Of a DNA stretch of 64,000 nucleotides, positions 29,192-44,042 are shown in pieces (within the stretch, counting starts at the first letter, position 1; every line of letters starts with the position of its first letter). The stretch is from NCBI RefSeq assembly GCF_000027005.1, contig NC_012965.1:1041001-1105000 (forward strand), given 5' to 3'. A program made the position numbers and the translations under genes. The notes below the pieces were generated by a model. That model was not told the DNA's origin, searched no databases, and worked only from the letters and a program-made list of their open reading frames with translations. This DNA comes from Komagataella phaffii GS115 (taxonomy: Eukaryota; Ascomycota; Pichiomycetes; Pichiales; Pichiaceae).

Positions 29192-31057
29192 ATGAAACCG
29201 TATCACCATGCAAAAAGCCGCCCAATAGGCAGCTACCTGTATTTTGGGGTGTTTACCGTAGCATTGACATTTCTGACGTGGCTTAAATATGACGCAGAGC
29301 TGTTTGCTCAGCAGGTTCACTCGAAAGACATTTATGACCCACAGTTCAACATTACGTTGCCAATTGATGGCCCAACATTTACCCCATCAAAGAACTATTC
29401 AATTAGTGTTCAAAATGCAGCAGTGGCGTCCGATATAGAACAATGTTCAAAATTAGGTGTATCTATTCTGCAGCAAGGTGGCAATGCGGCCGATTCAGCA
29501 GTCACCGTGGCCCTGTGTATCGGAACAATCAATTCGTATTCGTCCGGTATAGGGGGAGGAGGATTCATTGTCTCTAAGTTAATTGATAATCCTACCGCTC
29601 TGAGTTTTGATTGTCGAGAAATGGCTCCTTCTAAAAGTTTCAAAGAAATGTTCAACTATCATGAGGAGAAGGCCAGAGTAGGTGGTTTGGCTGTCGCCAT
29701 TCCAGGAGAGTTAAAGGGACTCTATGAACTGTTTCAGCACCATGGTTCTGGTAATGTTGAGTGGAAAGATTTGATTTTGCCCGTTGCTGAGTTGGCTGAG
29801 GTGGGATGGACTGTCGATCCGCTGTTTTCTAGTGCATTGAAATCTATTGAGCACCATATTTACGAGCATTCATATGATTGGGCCTTTGCATTGAATGAAG
29901 ACGGAAAAATTAAAAAAAGAGGTGACTGGATTAATCGTCCCATGTTGGCTACTACGTTGAGGAGAATAGCTGAAAGTGGCAACGTTGATCTATTCTATGA
30001 CCCAGAGAGCGATATAGTACAAAGCATGGTGAATGCTACTAGAAAGTATGGAGGAATCCTTGAAGCCTCAGACTTTGCAAAATATAGAGTTCGAATTGAA
30101 GAATCGTTGACATTGCATAACTTTACATCTGACGGCCTTACGGTTTATACGTCCAATGGGGCATCCTCAGGGTTGGTGCTCCTTGCTGGGTTGAAGCTCA
30201 TGGACTTATTCGAAGATTTCAAGGAATTTCATAATGATTTCGGGGCTGTTGAGTCTCAAAGGCTTGTTGAAACGATGAAGTGGATGGCTTCAGTAAGAAG
30301 CAACCTTGGAGATTTGAACATTTACTCCACCAACGAAACTGAAATTGACGATCATAGGAAGAGGTACGACAGATACAAATCAGATGAGTGGGCAATAGAA
30401 ACTCATGCCAAAATTAATGATTCCCACACACTTCCTTCTTGGAAAGATTATGCTCCAGCCTTTCTACCTAATGATCCTCATGGTACATCTCATTTCAGTA
30501 TCGTTGACCAATACGGTAATGCGGTGGCTATGACAACCACTGTTAACCTTGGATTTGGATCTAAAATACACGATCCTATATCAGGGATTATTCTAAATGA
30601 TGAAATGGACGATTTTTCAGTTCCAACATCATCTAATGCATTTGGTTTGCATCCATCAATCTATAATTGGGTAGAGCCTTACAAAAGACCTCTCTCTTCA
30701 TGTGCTCCTACCGTAATTGTTGATTCTCTGGGAGTACCTCATTTTGTCATCGGGGCAGCAGGAGGGTCCAAGATCACTACCACAGTTTTACAAGCAATTA
30801 TAAGAGTTTACCATTATCACCTGGATCTTTTAGACGTCATTGCATATCCACGCTTTCATCATCAACTACTTCCGGAAGAAGTTCTTCTGGAGTTTCCACG
30901 AGATAATAAACTAATACGCCATCTAAAAGAAAGAGGGCATGATGTTAGAGTCCAAGCACCAATATCCACCATGAATGGTATCCTACGAAAAAGAGGTGGA
31001 AGCCTGATAGCAGTTAGTGATCACTGGAGAAAGCTTGGTCGACCTTGGGGCTTTTGA
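29192..31057 (+). CDS. ECM38: Gamma-glutamyltransferase (glutathione hydrolase)
   Basis: This 621-aa enzyme cleaves the gamma-glutamyl bond of glutathione, in the vacuole in yeasts. A short cytoplasmic tail and a signal-anchor helix (about 16-34, YLYFGVFTVALTFLTWL) precede the NTN-hydrolase domain. The large subunit has QGGNAADSAVTVALC and SSGIGGGGF. The autocleavage site and catalytic Thr sit in DPHGTSHFSIVD, about residue 435, giving the small subunit. The late VIGAAGGSKI motif lines the active site. The frame opens at a TTG (29159); the ATG at 29192 is the start. It is convergent with TUF1. Confidence 0.94.
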   Translation: MKPYHHAKSRPIGSYLYFGVFTVALTFLTWLKYDAELFAQQVHSKDIYDPQFNITLPIDGPTFTPSKNYSISVQNAAVASDIEQCSKLGVSILQQGGNAADSAVTVALCIGTINSYSSGIGGGGFIVSKLIDNPTALSFDCREMAPSKSFKEMFNYHEEKARVGGLAVAIPGELKGLYELFQHHGSGNVEWKDLILPVAELAEVGWTVDPLFSSALKSIEHHIYEHSYDWAFALNEDGKIKKRGDWINRPMLATTLRRIAESGNVDLFYDPESDIVQSMVNATRKYGGILEASDFAKYRVRIEESLTLHNFTSDGLTVYTSNGASSGLVLLAGLKLMDLFEDFKEFHNDFGAVESQRLVETMKWMASVRSNLGDLNIYSTNETEIDDHRKRYDRYKSDEWAIETHAKINDSHTLPSWKDYAPAFLPNDPHGTSHFSIVDQYGNAVAMTTTVNLGFGSKIHDPISGIILNDEMDDFSVPTSSNAFGLHPSIYNWVEPYKRPLSSCAPTVIVDSLGVPHFVIGAAGGSKITTTVLQAIIRVYHYHLDLLDVIAYPRFHHQLLPEEVLLEFPRDNKLIRHLKERGHDVRVQAPISTMNGILRKRGGSLIAVSDHWRKLGRPWGF

Positions 31058-31142
31058 TGACCACGAAGAGAATGTACTAATCTTATTTACTTCAGACCGG
31101 GCCTATCTATTTACATACGTTTAAAAAAACAGAACAACGTTC

Positions 31143-32420
31143 TTAGGCGATGATTCTAGTGATCATACCGGTTCCAACGGTGTGGCCTCCCTCTCTAATG
31201 TTGAAACGCTGTCCGACTTCCAATGGAGTAGCGTGGACAATTTCACATTCCATTTCAACGTTGTCACCTGGCATAACTTGAGCGGAGTGGTCAGCGTCTT
31301 CAGGAAATCTAAGAACAACGGTGACGTCAGCAGTTCTGACAAACATCTGTGGTCTGTAGTTCTCACCGAAAGGAGAGTGACGTCCACCTTCATCCTTGGT
31401 TAAAATGTACAGAGAAGCCAAAAATTTAGTGTGAGCATTAACAGTTCCTGGTTTAGACAAGATCATACCTCTCTTAAGGTCATCTCTCTTGATACCTCTC
31501 AACAAAATACCAGCGTTGTCACCAGCTTGAGCCTGATCTAATTCTTTCTTGAACATTTCAATACCGGTAACAGTAGCCTTGATTGGTTGATCGTTGAAAC
31601 CTACAATCTCAACTTCCTCACCCTTCTTCAAGTTACCTCTCTCGACACGGCCTGTAACAACGGTACCTCTACCAGAAATGGAGAAAATGTCCTCAACAGG
31701 CATCAGGAATGGCTTTTCAAGATCTCTCTCAGGAGTAGGAATGTATTCATCCACGGCATCCAACAATTTTCTAATAGCATCTTCACCAATTTCAGGGCGC
31801 TTTCCTTCCAACGCACACAAGGCAGAACCCATGATTACAGGAGTGTTGTCACCATCAAAACCGTAGGTAGTCAGCAAATCTCTCATTTCCATTTCAACTA
31901 ATTCCAAAGTCTCTTCGTCATCAATAGTATCAACTTTGTTGACAAAGACAACCAAGTTCTGAACACCAACTTGTCTGGCAAGCAACAAGTGCTCTCTAGT
32001 TTGAGGCATTTGACCATCAGCGGCGGCAACGACAATAATAGCACCGTCCATTTGTGCGGCACCGGTAATCATGTTCTTGATGTAGTCAGCGTGACCTGGA
32101 CAGTCAACGTGAGAGTAGTGGCGGTTGGCGGTCTCGTATTCAACGTGGGCGGTAGAAATAGTAATACCTCTAGCTCTTTCTTCTGGTGCCTTGTCAATGG
32201 ACGAGTAATCCTTGAAGTCAGCAGCACCAGAGCTGGAAAGAACCTTGGTAATAGCGGCAGTCAAGGTAGTTTTACCGTGATCGACGTGACCAATAGTACC
32301 GATATTCACATGTGGCTTGGAACGGTCAAAAGTAGCAGCAGTTCTAACCAGCTGAGTTGGACGAATGACCCTTGGAAAAGTATTGTTAAGTGCACGGGTG
32401 AACTGACGACGAAGCAACAT
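31143..32420 (-). CDS. TUF1: Mitochondrial translation elongation factor Tu
   Basis: This 425-aa GTPase delivers aminoacyl-tRNA to mitochondrial ribosomes. The N-terminal 35 residues ([15 protein letters not shown] onwards) are a basic, Ser/Arg-rich mitochondrial presequence. GTPase motifs are complete: GHVDHGKTT (G1), RGITI (G2), DCPGH (G3), NKVD (G4) and SAL (G5). Domain 2 and 3 signatures such as [13 protein letters not shown] and [13 protein letters not shown] are bacterial-type. The frame opens at a TTG; the ATG at 32418-32420 gives a good presequence. Codon choice looks strongly biased, which explains the long antisense open frames. Confidence 0.97.
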   Translation of the reverse strand: MLLRRQFTRALNNTFPRVIRPTQLVRTAATFDRSKPHVNIGTIGHVDHGKTTLTAAITKVLSSSGAADFKDYSSIDKAPEERARGITISTAHVEYETANRHYSHVDCPGHADYIKNMITGAAQMDGAIIVVAAADGQMPQTREHLLLARQVGVQNLVVFVNKVDTIDDEETLELVEMEMRDLLTTYGFDGDNTPVIMGSALCALEGKRPEIGEDAIRKLLDAVDEYIPTPERDLEKPFLMPVEDIFSISGRGTVVTGRVERGNLKKGEEVEIVGFNDQPIKATVTGIEMFKKELDQAQAGDNAGILLRGIKRDDLKRGMILSKPGTVNAHTKFLASLYILTKDEGGRHSPFGENYRPQMFVRTADVTVVLRFPEDADHSAQVMPGDNVEMECEIVHATPLEVGQRFNIREGGHTVGTGMITRIIA

Positions 32421-32586
32421 GATTTGATGAACCAAGTATGGTGAGGAAGTGAAAGAAATTTGCGATTACTGGATATTTGCCTGGTTCTTCGAAATTCGCG
32501 CCTTTTCTGCCGGGTAAGTTATTATCTTCTGCATGTAGTTTAACTTTTGTATGGAGTAGAGCGCTCTCCAATATAATCCGTTAAGA

Positions 32587-33219
32587 ATGCCTGTTATATT
32601 CGTCAAGACAATGCCAGGTCTGGCTGACTTGAGAATAGTGACGGACTATGATACCACCATTGAAGATCTGAATCGAAACCTTATGAACATGTTACCTCTA
32701 ACTGTACAGAAACGAGGAGTTATCACTAAAATGGATGGAAGCCCATTACTCAAATTGAGGAACGTAAGTGAGCTAAAGGGCGACTTTGTGGATTTGCAAT
32801 TGAGGATTCCTTTATGCGGTGGAAAAGGGGGATTTGGTTCGAACTTGAAATTGAAAGCAAGAAAATTGAAAGGCAAGAGGAAAGACGAGCTTAAGGTTGA
32901 GACACAGCATGAAATGAAGACTCAGAAAGTATTACCACTGCCATCGCTAAGAGACAAGAAACGACTTTTAAAAGCCAGAAAAGACAAATTGCAAAGATTG
33001 GTTGACATGGATGTTCGAAGATTACTGGATGATAACGAACATTTCAACGTTCCAACCCTAGAATCAATCTTCGAAGAAGTTGAGAATTCTGTTGCTTCTG
33101 TAAGAGAAGCTGTAATGAAAATTAATGACAATAGGACAATGGCCAATGAAGCGAACAAAACTACGACTAGAAACTATCAAGCTAAGCATGATGTATTTGG
33201 TGATTTCTTTGAAGAATAA
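32587..33219 (+). CDS. SDE2: Telomere-silencing and splicing regulator Sde2, ubiquitin-fold precursor
   Basis: This 210-aa protein begins with a ubiquitin-like fold (about 1-77) that ends in the invariant processing motif GGKGGFGS at about 78-85. In fission yeast, deubiquitinases cut after GG, releasing a C-terminal fragment that starts with Lys. That fragment joins the spliceosome and is degraded by the N-degron route. The rest is Lys/Arg-rich and helical (SLRDKKRLLKARKDKLQRL) and closes with DVFGDFFEE. The Sde2 family is missing in Saccharomyces cerevisiae. The ATG at 32587 is divergent from TUF1; the stop overlaps (TAATG) an unused upstream ATG of the next frame. Confidence 0.93.
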   Translation: MPVIFVKTMPGLADLRIVTDYDTTIEDLNRNLMNMLPLTVQKRGVITKMDGSPLLKLRNVSELKGDFVDLQLRIPLCGGKGGFGSNLKLKARKLKGKRKDELKVETQHEMKTQKVLPLPSLRDKKRLLKARKDKLQRLVDMDVRRLLDDNEHFNVPTLESIFEEVENSVASVREAVMKINDNRTMANEANKTTTRNYQAKHDVFGDFFEE

Positions 33220-33338
33220 TGTTACACGACATCCAACAGCTCATCTTCAAGTTACCCGCCTGTCCCAACACCACCAAACCTCACATGGATTTTCTGTTAC
33301 CAAGAAAACTGACTTCATCTACTAAACCCATCTCCTTT

Positions 33339-34424
33339 ATGTCCCAAACACAGCAACAGATACAAGAGCAAGTGGATGGGCTTGTATATAAGCTCAAACG
33401 GAGGCAGCTAGCCGGTTCTTATAAGGTTGCGATAGAGACTGCGCAATTGCTGATGCGCCTAATAACTATGGCCCGTTGGAAGAACACAGACCAACTCATT
33501 GAGTTAATTAGAGACGCAGGAAGGCAGCTTATTGCTGCTCAGCCGAGGGAGTTTGCATCTGGTAACATAGTGCGCCGAGTTTTGTCGCTTATTCGTGATG
33601 AATCCTTAGAAATGGACAGGGAAAAGCCGGATATAGATAAGAATACGGCGATGATGAGCTCCATGTTCTCTCTGCTTAGCACGACTGATACGAAGAACCA
33701 GCAACAACATAGCACAAGTGACGCTAAACAGCGCACTCAAGATCTAAGATCACTCGTAATTCAGGGAATCCGGGACCTCATGGATGAAATTTCTGCTGTT
33801 CATGAAAATATAGAATTGATGTCTATTGATTTAATTCATGACAACGAGGTGTTGCTAACACCCACTCCCAACTCACAAACTGTATTGAACTTTTTGTTGA
33901 AGGCTCGCCAGAAGAGAAAATTCACTGTCTTGGTAACAGAGTGTTTTCCTAACCATACAGAAGATGCACACAAATTTGTTAAGAAATTGGCAGATGCCAA
34001 AATAGACACAGTATTGATTCCAGATTCAACTGTCTTTGCAGTAATGTCTCGTGTCGGAAAAGTCATCATTGGAGCCCGCTCTGTGTTTGTTAACGGAGGA
34101 TGTGTAAGCACCTCGGGTGTAGCTGCAGTAACTGAATGCGCCAAAGAACACCGTACTCCTGTGTTCACAGTAGCAGGTTTGTACAAATTATCCCCAACTT
34201 ACCCCTTTGATAACGATTCTTTGATAGAGGTGGGCAATTCTGGAAAAGTCATAGATTATTCCGATCAAGATCTAGTAGGTCGATGTGAGGTGACTAATCC
34301 GCTGATGGATTACATCGACCCTGAAAACATTGATATTTACATCACTAACGTGGGGGGATTTTCGCCAAACTTTATCTATAGAATTGTCTTGGACAACTAC
34401 AAGTCTGATGATGTTAACTTGTGA
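33339..34424 (+). CDS. GCD7: Translation initiation factor eIF2B beta subunit
   Basis: This 361-aa regulatory subunit of the eIF2 guanine-nucleotide exchange factor senses phosphorylated eIF2. The N-terminal helical domain has VYKLKRRQLAGSYKVAIETA and the C-terminal Rossmann-like domain has TECFPN, GCVSTSGVAAVTECA and the typical end FIYRIVLDNYKSDDVNL. These favour beta (Gcd7, 381 aa) over alpha (Gcn3). The frame is open from an ATG at 33219 that overlaps the SDE2 stop. The ATG at 33339 (MSQTQQQIQ) gives the normal family start and leaves a 119-bp promoter, so I chose it; 33285 is also possible. Confidence 0.92.
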   Translation: MSQTQQQIQEQVDGLVYKLKRRQLAGSYKVAIETAQLLMRLITMARWKNTDQLIELIRDAGRQLIAAQPREFASGNIVRRVLSLIRDESLEMDREKPDIDKNTAMMSSMFSLLSTTDTKNQQQHSTSDAKQRTQDLRSLVIQGIRDLMDEISAVHENIELMSIDLIHDNEVLLTPTPNSQTVLNFLLKARQKRKFTVLVTECFPNHTEDAHKFVKKLADAKIDTVLIPDSTVFAVMSRVGKVIIGARSVFVNGGCVSTSGVAAVTECAKEHRTPVFTVAGLYKLSPTYPFDNDSLIEVGNSGKVIDYSDQDLVGRCEVTNPLMDYIDPENIDIYITNVGGFSPNFIYRIVLDNYKSDDVNL

Positions 34425-34750
34425 ACATGACCAAGTAGACTGAGACAACTTTTAAATACCTTGCCCTGTACCTCGCTCGGCGTGAAGATTTCATTCTTGC
34501 GTCTTGAGCTGGATATCTCTGTTCAAGATTCCATCGTGGATTACGAATACAGATAATGGGCTATAAGAACGTGGTTTTCTTTTGAGTACGGATTGGCCAG
34601 ATTTTGATGGTCCGTTCGTAATTATAAAACCCAACACACCTGTACAATAAATACTATTATGTAATCGATGATCATTCGAGCTAGAGGTCTGATCTGTAGT
34701 AGTAGTCTGGTTCTTTAGCCTCTGTTTGTCCTGATGAGCCACATCGTACA
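34425..34750. other. GCD7-MEC3 intergenic region
   Basis: In these 326 bp I see no gene. Two antisense open frames overlap it (about 100 codons each) but have no recognisable protein features and run into MEC3. The stretch probably holds the GCD7 terminator and the MEC3 promoter. Confidence 0.45.
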
Positions 34751-35647
34751 ATGAAATTGAAGCTATGCGTATCCAACACGGATGTGTTATTATCAACATT
34801 ATCAGCTATACAGCCATTACGAAAATTATGTGTGCTGAGGTTTACTCCTGTGCATCTATGTATAATAAGTATGGCCTTAAATGAGCCCCAGGCTTGGTGC
34901 AAGATATCGCAGGAAGTCTTTCCATTGTACGAAGTTGAGTCGATTAGAGATAATGTGCTATGTGTGGAGACTAATATTGACCCTTTGATCAACGCGTTAA
35001 GAAATTTCGACAAGAGCAATTCAGATGGGCTGTCGATTAGGCTTCAACGAAGACCAGTTGCAAATGAAGGTCCAGAATCTTCCAAGAAGAACAGATCTAT
35101 GGCCGTGCTATCGCTGATCTACACGGAGCATGTGTCTATGGCTTCGTCTAGAAGTTACAGTTTCAAGATTCCAGTTAAAGTTTTGAAGGCTGAAATCGAT
35201 CAAGGTATCGTAGAGCCCCAACTGACCCATGCGGAGGTTTTGATGAAGCTCGACAGAGATATTTTACCGTTGTTCAGACGTATTGAACGGTATAAAAGAT
35301 CTGGGTATATCTGCGTTACAGGAACAAACCGTGGAAGACTTGAGCTATCCATTGAAGAGGATTCCAGAAAGGTTCAACTATCATGGAAAGAATTCTTACA
35401 AGTTCAGCAATTGGAAGGAGAGACACAGCAACAGAGTCAATTTAGTACACAAGATCAAGATATGCCCCATAGTGTGCAGATAAAATTAAAGGATTGGCGG
35501 CTTGGAGCTAAACTGACGGAACTGTGCTACAAAGTAGTAATGATTATTAGTGAAAACCATGCGTTGGTTCTTCATTGCATCTTGAACGAAGACGAAACTG
35601 CCGAAGTTACGTATTATATTGGCGGAAAGATTCAGGATCAAGAATGA
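34751..35647 (+). CDS. MEC3: DNA-damage checkpoint clamp subunit, Hus1/Mec3 family
   Basis: This 298-aa protein has the Hus1 fold start MKLKLCVSN and the segment KLCVLRFTPVHLCIISMAL, followed by ALNEPQAWCKISQEVFPLYEVESI and SRSYSFKIPVKVLKA. Hus1 is a PCNA-like ring subunit of the 9-1-1 clamp that activates the Mec1/ATR checkpoint. At about 300 aa it has the length of fission-yeast and animal Hus1, not the longer Saccharomyces Mec3 (474 aa). The last 10 bases overlap the 3' end of SER1 on the other strand. Confidence 0.88.
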   Translation: MKLKLCVSNTDVLLSTLSAIQPLRKLCVLRFTPVHLCIISMALNEPQAWCKISQEVFPLYEVESIRDNVLCVETNIDPLINALRNFDKSNSDGLSIRLQRRPVANEGPESSKKNRSMAVLSLIYTEHVSMASSRSYSFKIPVKVLKAEIDQGIVEPQLTHAEVLMKLDRDILPLFRRIERYKRSGYICVTGTNRGRLELSIEEDSRKVQLSWKEFLQVQQLEGETQQQSQFSTQDQDMPHSVQIKLKDWRLGAKLTELCYKVVMIISENHALVLHCILNEDETAEVTYYIGGKIQDQE

Positions 35648-36810
35648 GCTTCAGCAAATTCGATGATGAATTTCGTTAACTCTTGGACACTGTGCAAGGA
35701 AACAGCATTGTAAATGGAGGCTCTCATTCCACCAACCGAGCGGTGACCCTTCAATCCATTTAGCTTCCTTTCTGCAGCTTGGGCTAAGAATTCAGCATCC
35801 AAGTCACCATTCAATGTGAAAACCACATTCATATGAGAACGAGCATCGGTGGAAGCAGGCAACTCATAAACTTGTGGGAACTTCTCCAACGCACCATACA
35901 ATATGGAAGCCTTCTCCTCGTTTATCTTCTGTTGGGCATCGACACCACCGTTCTTTACTAATAGCCTGAGGACCAAATTGACGACATGAACTGCGAAAAT
36001 GGGAATTGTGTTGTAAGCGGAGTTGTTCTTGACTACTGTAGGATAATGAACCGCAATTGGTGAAAGAGGCACTTCAAGAGCTTTCAAAGTGGCATCATCA
36101 GCTTGCTCAAGCAACGACTTTTTGATAATATAGATCGTGATTCCAGCTAATCCAATATTTTTTTGAGCACCGGCCATTATCAATCCATATTTACTGACAT
36201 CCAGCCTCTTTGATAAGATGTTGGATGACATATCTGCAACTACTTCAACACCAGGAAAACTTTCAAATGGGAACTCCTTGAACTCAACACCGTTCACAGT
36301 TTCATTATCACAATAATACACATAAGAAGTGTTTGATAGATCAGTGGGGATGCTCCATTTGTCAACTGGGGGTATGGATCCAAATTTTCCATCAACTTTT
36401 TTACTATCCAAAACAATGTCAACGTCCAAACCCAAACGCTGGGCTTCTTCAACAGATTTCTTAGACCAAGTTCCAGTGATTGCATAAGCAGCACGGCCCT
36501 TCCTTCCAGTTTTCTTAACAAAGGAGGCAGTCAAGTTGGAAGCAATAGAAGAAAATCCTGTTGTTCCTCCCCCTTGTAAGAAAAAAACCTCATGTGTATC
36601 AGGGATGTTCAACAAACTAACTAGATTGGCCTTCGTGTTATCAATGACTTCACTAGCTTGCTTAGAACGATGAGAAATTTCACCAATACCTATACCAACA
36701 CCCTGGTAGTTGACCAAGTCATAGGCAGCCTCTTGCAATACTGAAGTAGGCAGTAGCGCTGGCCCAGCCCCAAAATAATGTGGTTCTTCTCTTTCCAAAG
36801 TTTTTGCCAT
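35638..36810 (-). CDS. SER1: 3-phosphoserine aminotransferase
   Basis: This 390-aa PLP enzyme converts 3-phosphohydroxypyruvate and glutamate to phosphoserine, the second step of serine synthesis from glycolysis. N-terminal FGAGPALLPTSVLQEA and GIGEISHRSK are class V aminotransferase blocks; FLQGGGTTGF binds the cofactor phosphate. The PLP lysine lies in GLIMAGAQKNIG, and GHRSVGGMRASIYN near the end is the substrate-binding segment. Length equals the yeast enzyme (395 aa). Two TGACTCT words lie 46-75 bp upstream. Confidence 0.96.
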   Translation of the reverse strand: MAKTLEREEPHYFGAGPALLPTSVLQEAAYDLVNYQGVGIGIGEISHRSKQASEVIDNTKANLVSLLNIPDTHEVFFLQGGGTTGFSSIASNLTASFVKKTGRKGRAAYAITGTWSKKSVEEAQRLGLDVDIVLDSKKVDGKFGSIPPVDKWSIPTDLSNTSYVYYCDNETVNGVEFKEFPFESFPGVEVVADMSSNILSKRLDVSKYGLIMAGAQKNIGLAGITIYIIKKSLLEQADDATLKALEVPLSPIAVHYPTVVKNNSAYNTIPIFAVHVVNLVLRLLVKNGGVDAQQKINEEKASILYGALEKFPQVYELPASTDARSHMNVVFTLNGDLDAEFLAQAAERKLNGLKGHRSVGGMRASIYNAVSLHSVQELTKFIIEFAEAHS

Positions 36811-36855
36811 TGTATTATATGGTTAGTTCAAGATGAAGAAGTAAGATGAGACGAA

Positions 36856-36884
36856 GAGTCAAAACTGGCAATTGCTTAGAGTCA
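36856..36884 (-). promoter_or_regulatory. Two candidate Gcn4 sites upstream of SER1
   Basis: TGACTC occurs twice on the SER1 strand, at 36861-36856 and 36884-36879; both are followed by T (TGACTCT). Gcn4 binds TGASTCA and tolerates this ending in amino-acid genes. SER1 is a known Gcn4-controlled gene in Saccharomyces. Confidence 0.5.
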
Positions 36885-36972
36885 GATGTTGGCGCGATTC
36901 AGTTGATCTAGGAGGATAGCCACGCAGAGGTCGCACCCTTCGAAACTGCCTTACAATGTGCCCTGTGTCTCA

Positions 36973-36985
36973 GAAATTTCTAGAC
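36973..36985 (+). promoter_or_regulatory. Candidate heat-shock element before CPR6
   Basis: GAAATTTCTAGAC has three alternating 5-bp units (GAA, TTC, GAC) with one mismatch in the third, about 90 bp upstream of the CPR6 ATG. Cyclophilin-40 genes are Hsf1 targets in yeast. Confidence 0.45.
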
Positions 36986-37074
36986 AATCGCGCCTTACTT
37001 TTCAAACAAGGGGACCGAATCCGTATAAATCAGACACCCGTCCATAGTGCCCCCCATCCAATCCTTTTTCAGTA

Positions 37075-38160
37075 ATGACTCCCCGTTCTCATATTTTCTT
37101 TGACATCTCCATCAACAACCAGCCAGCTGGCAGAATAATCTTTGAGCTCTTCAATGACATTGTTCCTAAGACAGCAGAGAATTTTAGAGCTTTATCTACT
37201 GGTGAGAAAGGTATAGGTAAGTCTGGGAAACCATTGCACTACAAGGGTTCTACTTTCCATAGGATCATTAAGGATTTTATGGTACAAGGTGGTGACTTTA
37301 CCAACGGTAACGGTACTGGAGGCGAATCCATATATGGAGAAAAATTTGAAGATGAAAATTTCCAATTGACTCATGACAAACCGTTCCTTCTCTCTATGGC
37401 AAACGCTGGACCAGGAACTAATGGATCCCAGTTTTTTATCACCACCGTTCCTACTCCTCATCTGGATAACAAGCATGTAGTGTTTGGAAAAGTAATTGCT
37501 GGTAAAGCCACAGTTAGAAAGATTGAAAGAAACTCCGAAGGTGAAGCTCCAATTGAACCCGTTGTCATTGAGGACTGTGGTGAACTTCCAGAAGACGCAG
37601 ATTTGACCATCTCCGACGAGACTGGAGACAAGTATGAGGAAGTTCTGAAAGATAATGAGAACATAGACATCGATGACTTTGAACAGGTCTACCAGGCCAT
37701 CACTGAAATCAAAGAATTGGGTACAAAGTATTTCAAAAATGGTGACACCAAAATCGCCTTCGAAAAGTATCAAAAGGCTGCTAATTATTTGCTGGAATAC
37801 ATACCATCAGATTTATCAGAGGAACAGAGCTCTAAGTTGGAGCTGCTAAAAACATCTGTCTTCTCCAACGTGGCATTGGCTGGACTGAAAGTTTCCAAGT
37901 TCAAAGACACGATTAAGTATGCCACATTGGTCATTGAGGATGAATCTGCGGATGCAAAGGCCAAGTCCAAAGGCTACTACCGTAGAGGAAGTGCTTACAG
38001 CTCACTGAAAGACGAAGATTCAGCCATCTCAGATTTCCAGAAAGCACTTGAATTATCCCCAGGTGATCCTGCAATTAGCCAATCTCTACAAAGAACCACG
38101 AAGGCCAGAAAAGACCGTCTTGCCAAAGAGAAAGCTGCTTTGTCTAAGTTCTTTGAGTAG
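37075..38160 (+). CDS. CPR6: Cyclophilin 40, Hsp90 co-chaperone
   Basis: This 361-aa protein has an N-terminal peptidyl-prolyl isomerase domain (about 5-168) and a C-terminal TPR domain (about 215-340). The active-site block [15 protein letters not shown] and the segments NGSQFFIT and [11 protein letters not shown] are complete. The Trp usually found in the cyclosporin pocket is replaced by His (HLDNKH), as in many cyclophilin-40 proteins. The TPR motifs ([42 protein letters not shown]) form the clamp for the Hsp90 MEEVD tail. The length is close to Saccharomyces Cpr6 (371 aa). Confidence 0.94.
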   Translation: MTPRSHIFFDISINNQPAGRIIFELFNDIVPKTAENFRALSTGEKGIGKSGKPLHYKGSTFHRIIKDFMVQGGDFTNGNGTGGESIYGEKFEDENFQLTHDKPFLLSMANAGPGTNGSQFFITTVPTPHLDNKHVVFGKVIAGKATVRKIERNSEGEAPIEPVVIEDCGELPEDADLTISDETGDKYEEVLKDNENIDIDDFEQVYQAITEIKELGTKYFKNGDTKIAFEKYQKAANYLLEYIPSDLSEEQSSKLELLKTSVFSNVALAGLKVSKFKDTIKYATLVIEDESADAKAKSKGYYRRGSAYSSLKDEDSAISDFQKALELSPGDPAISQSLQRTTKARKDRLAKEKAALSKFFE

Positions 38161-43935
<5,775 letters not shown>

Positions 43936-44042
43936 AATTGAAGTTTTCAAGTGCATTCTAGCTGAGGTTCTAAGTTGTTATCTGTATAAAAAATTATTAT
44001 GTAGACCTTACTCCAAAAAAAATAAACGATTTATTATAATAA

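Noticed and set aside
31182..32444. Several sense-opposed frames across TUF1 (73-157 codons)
   Set aside because: Same cause as for ATP1: strong codon bias of TUF1.
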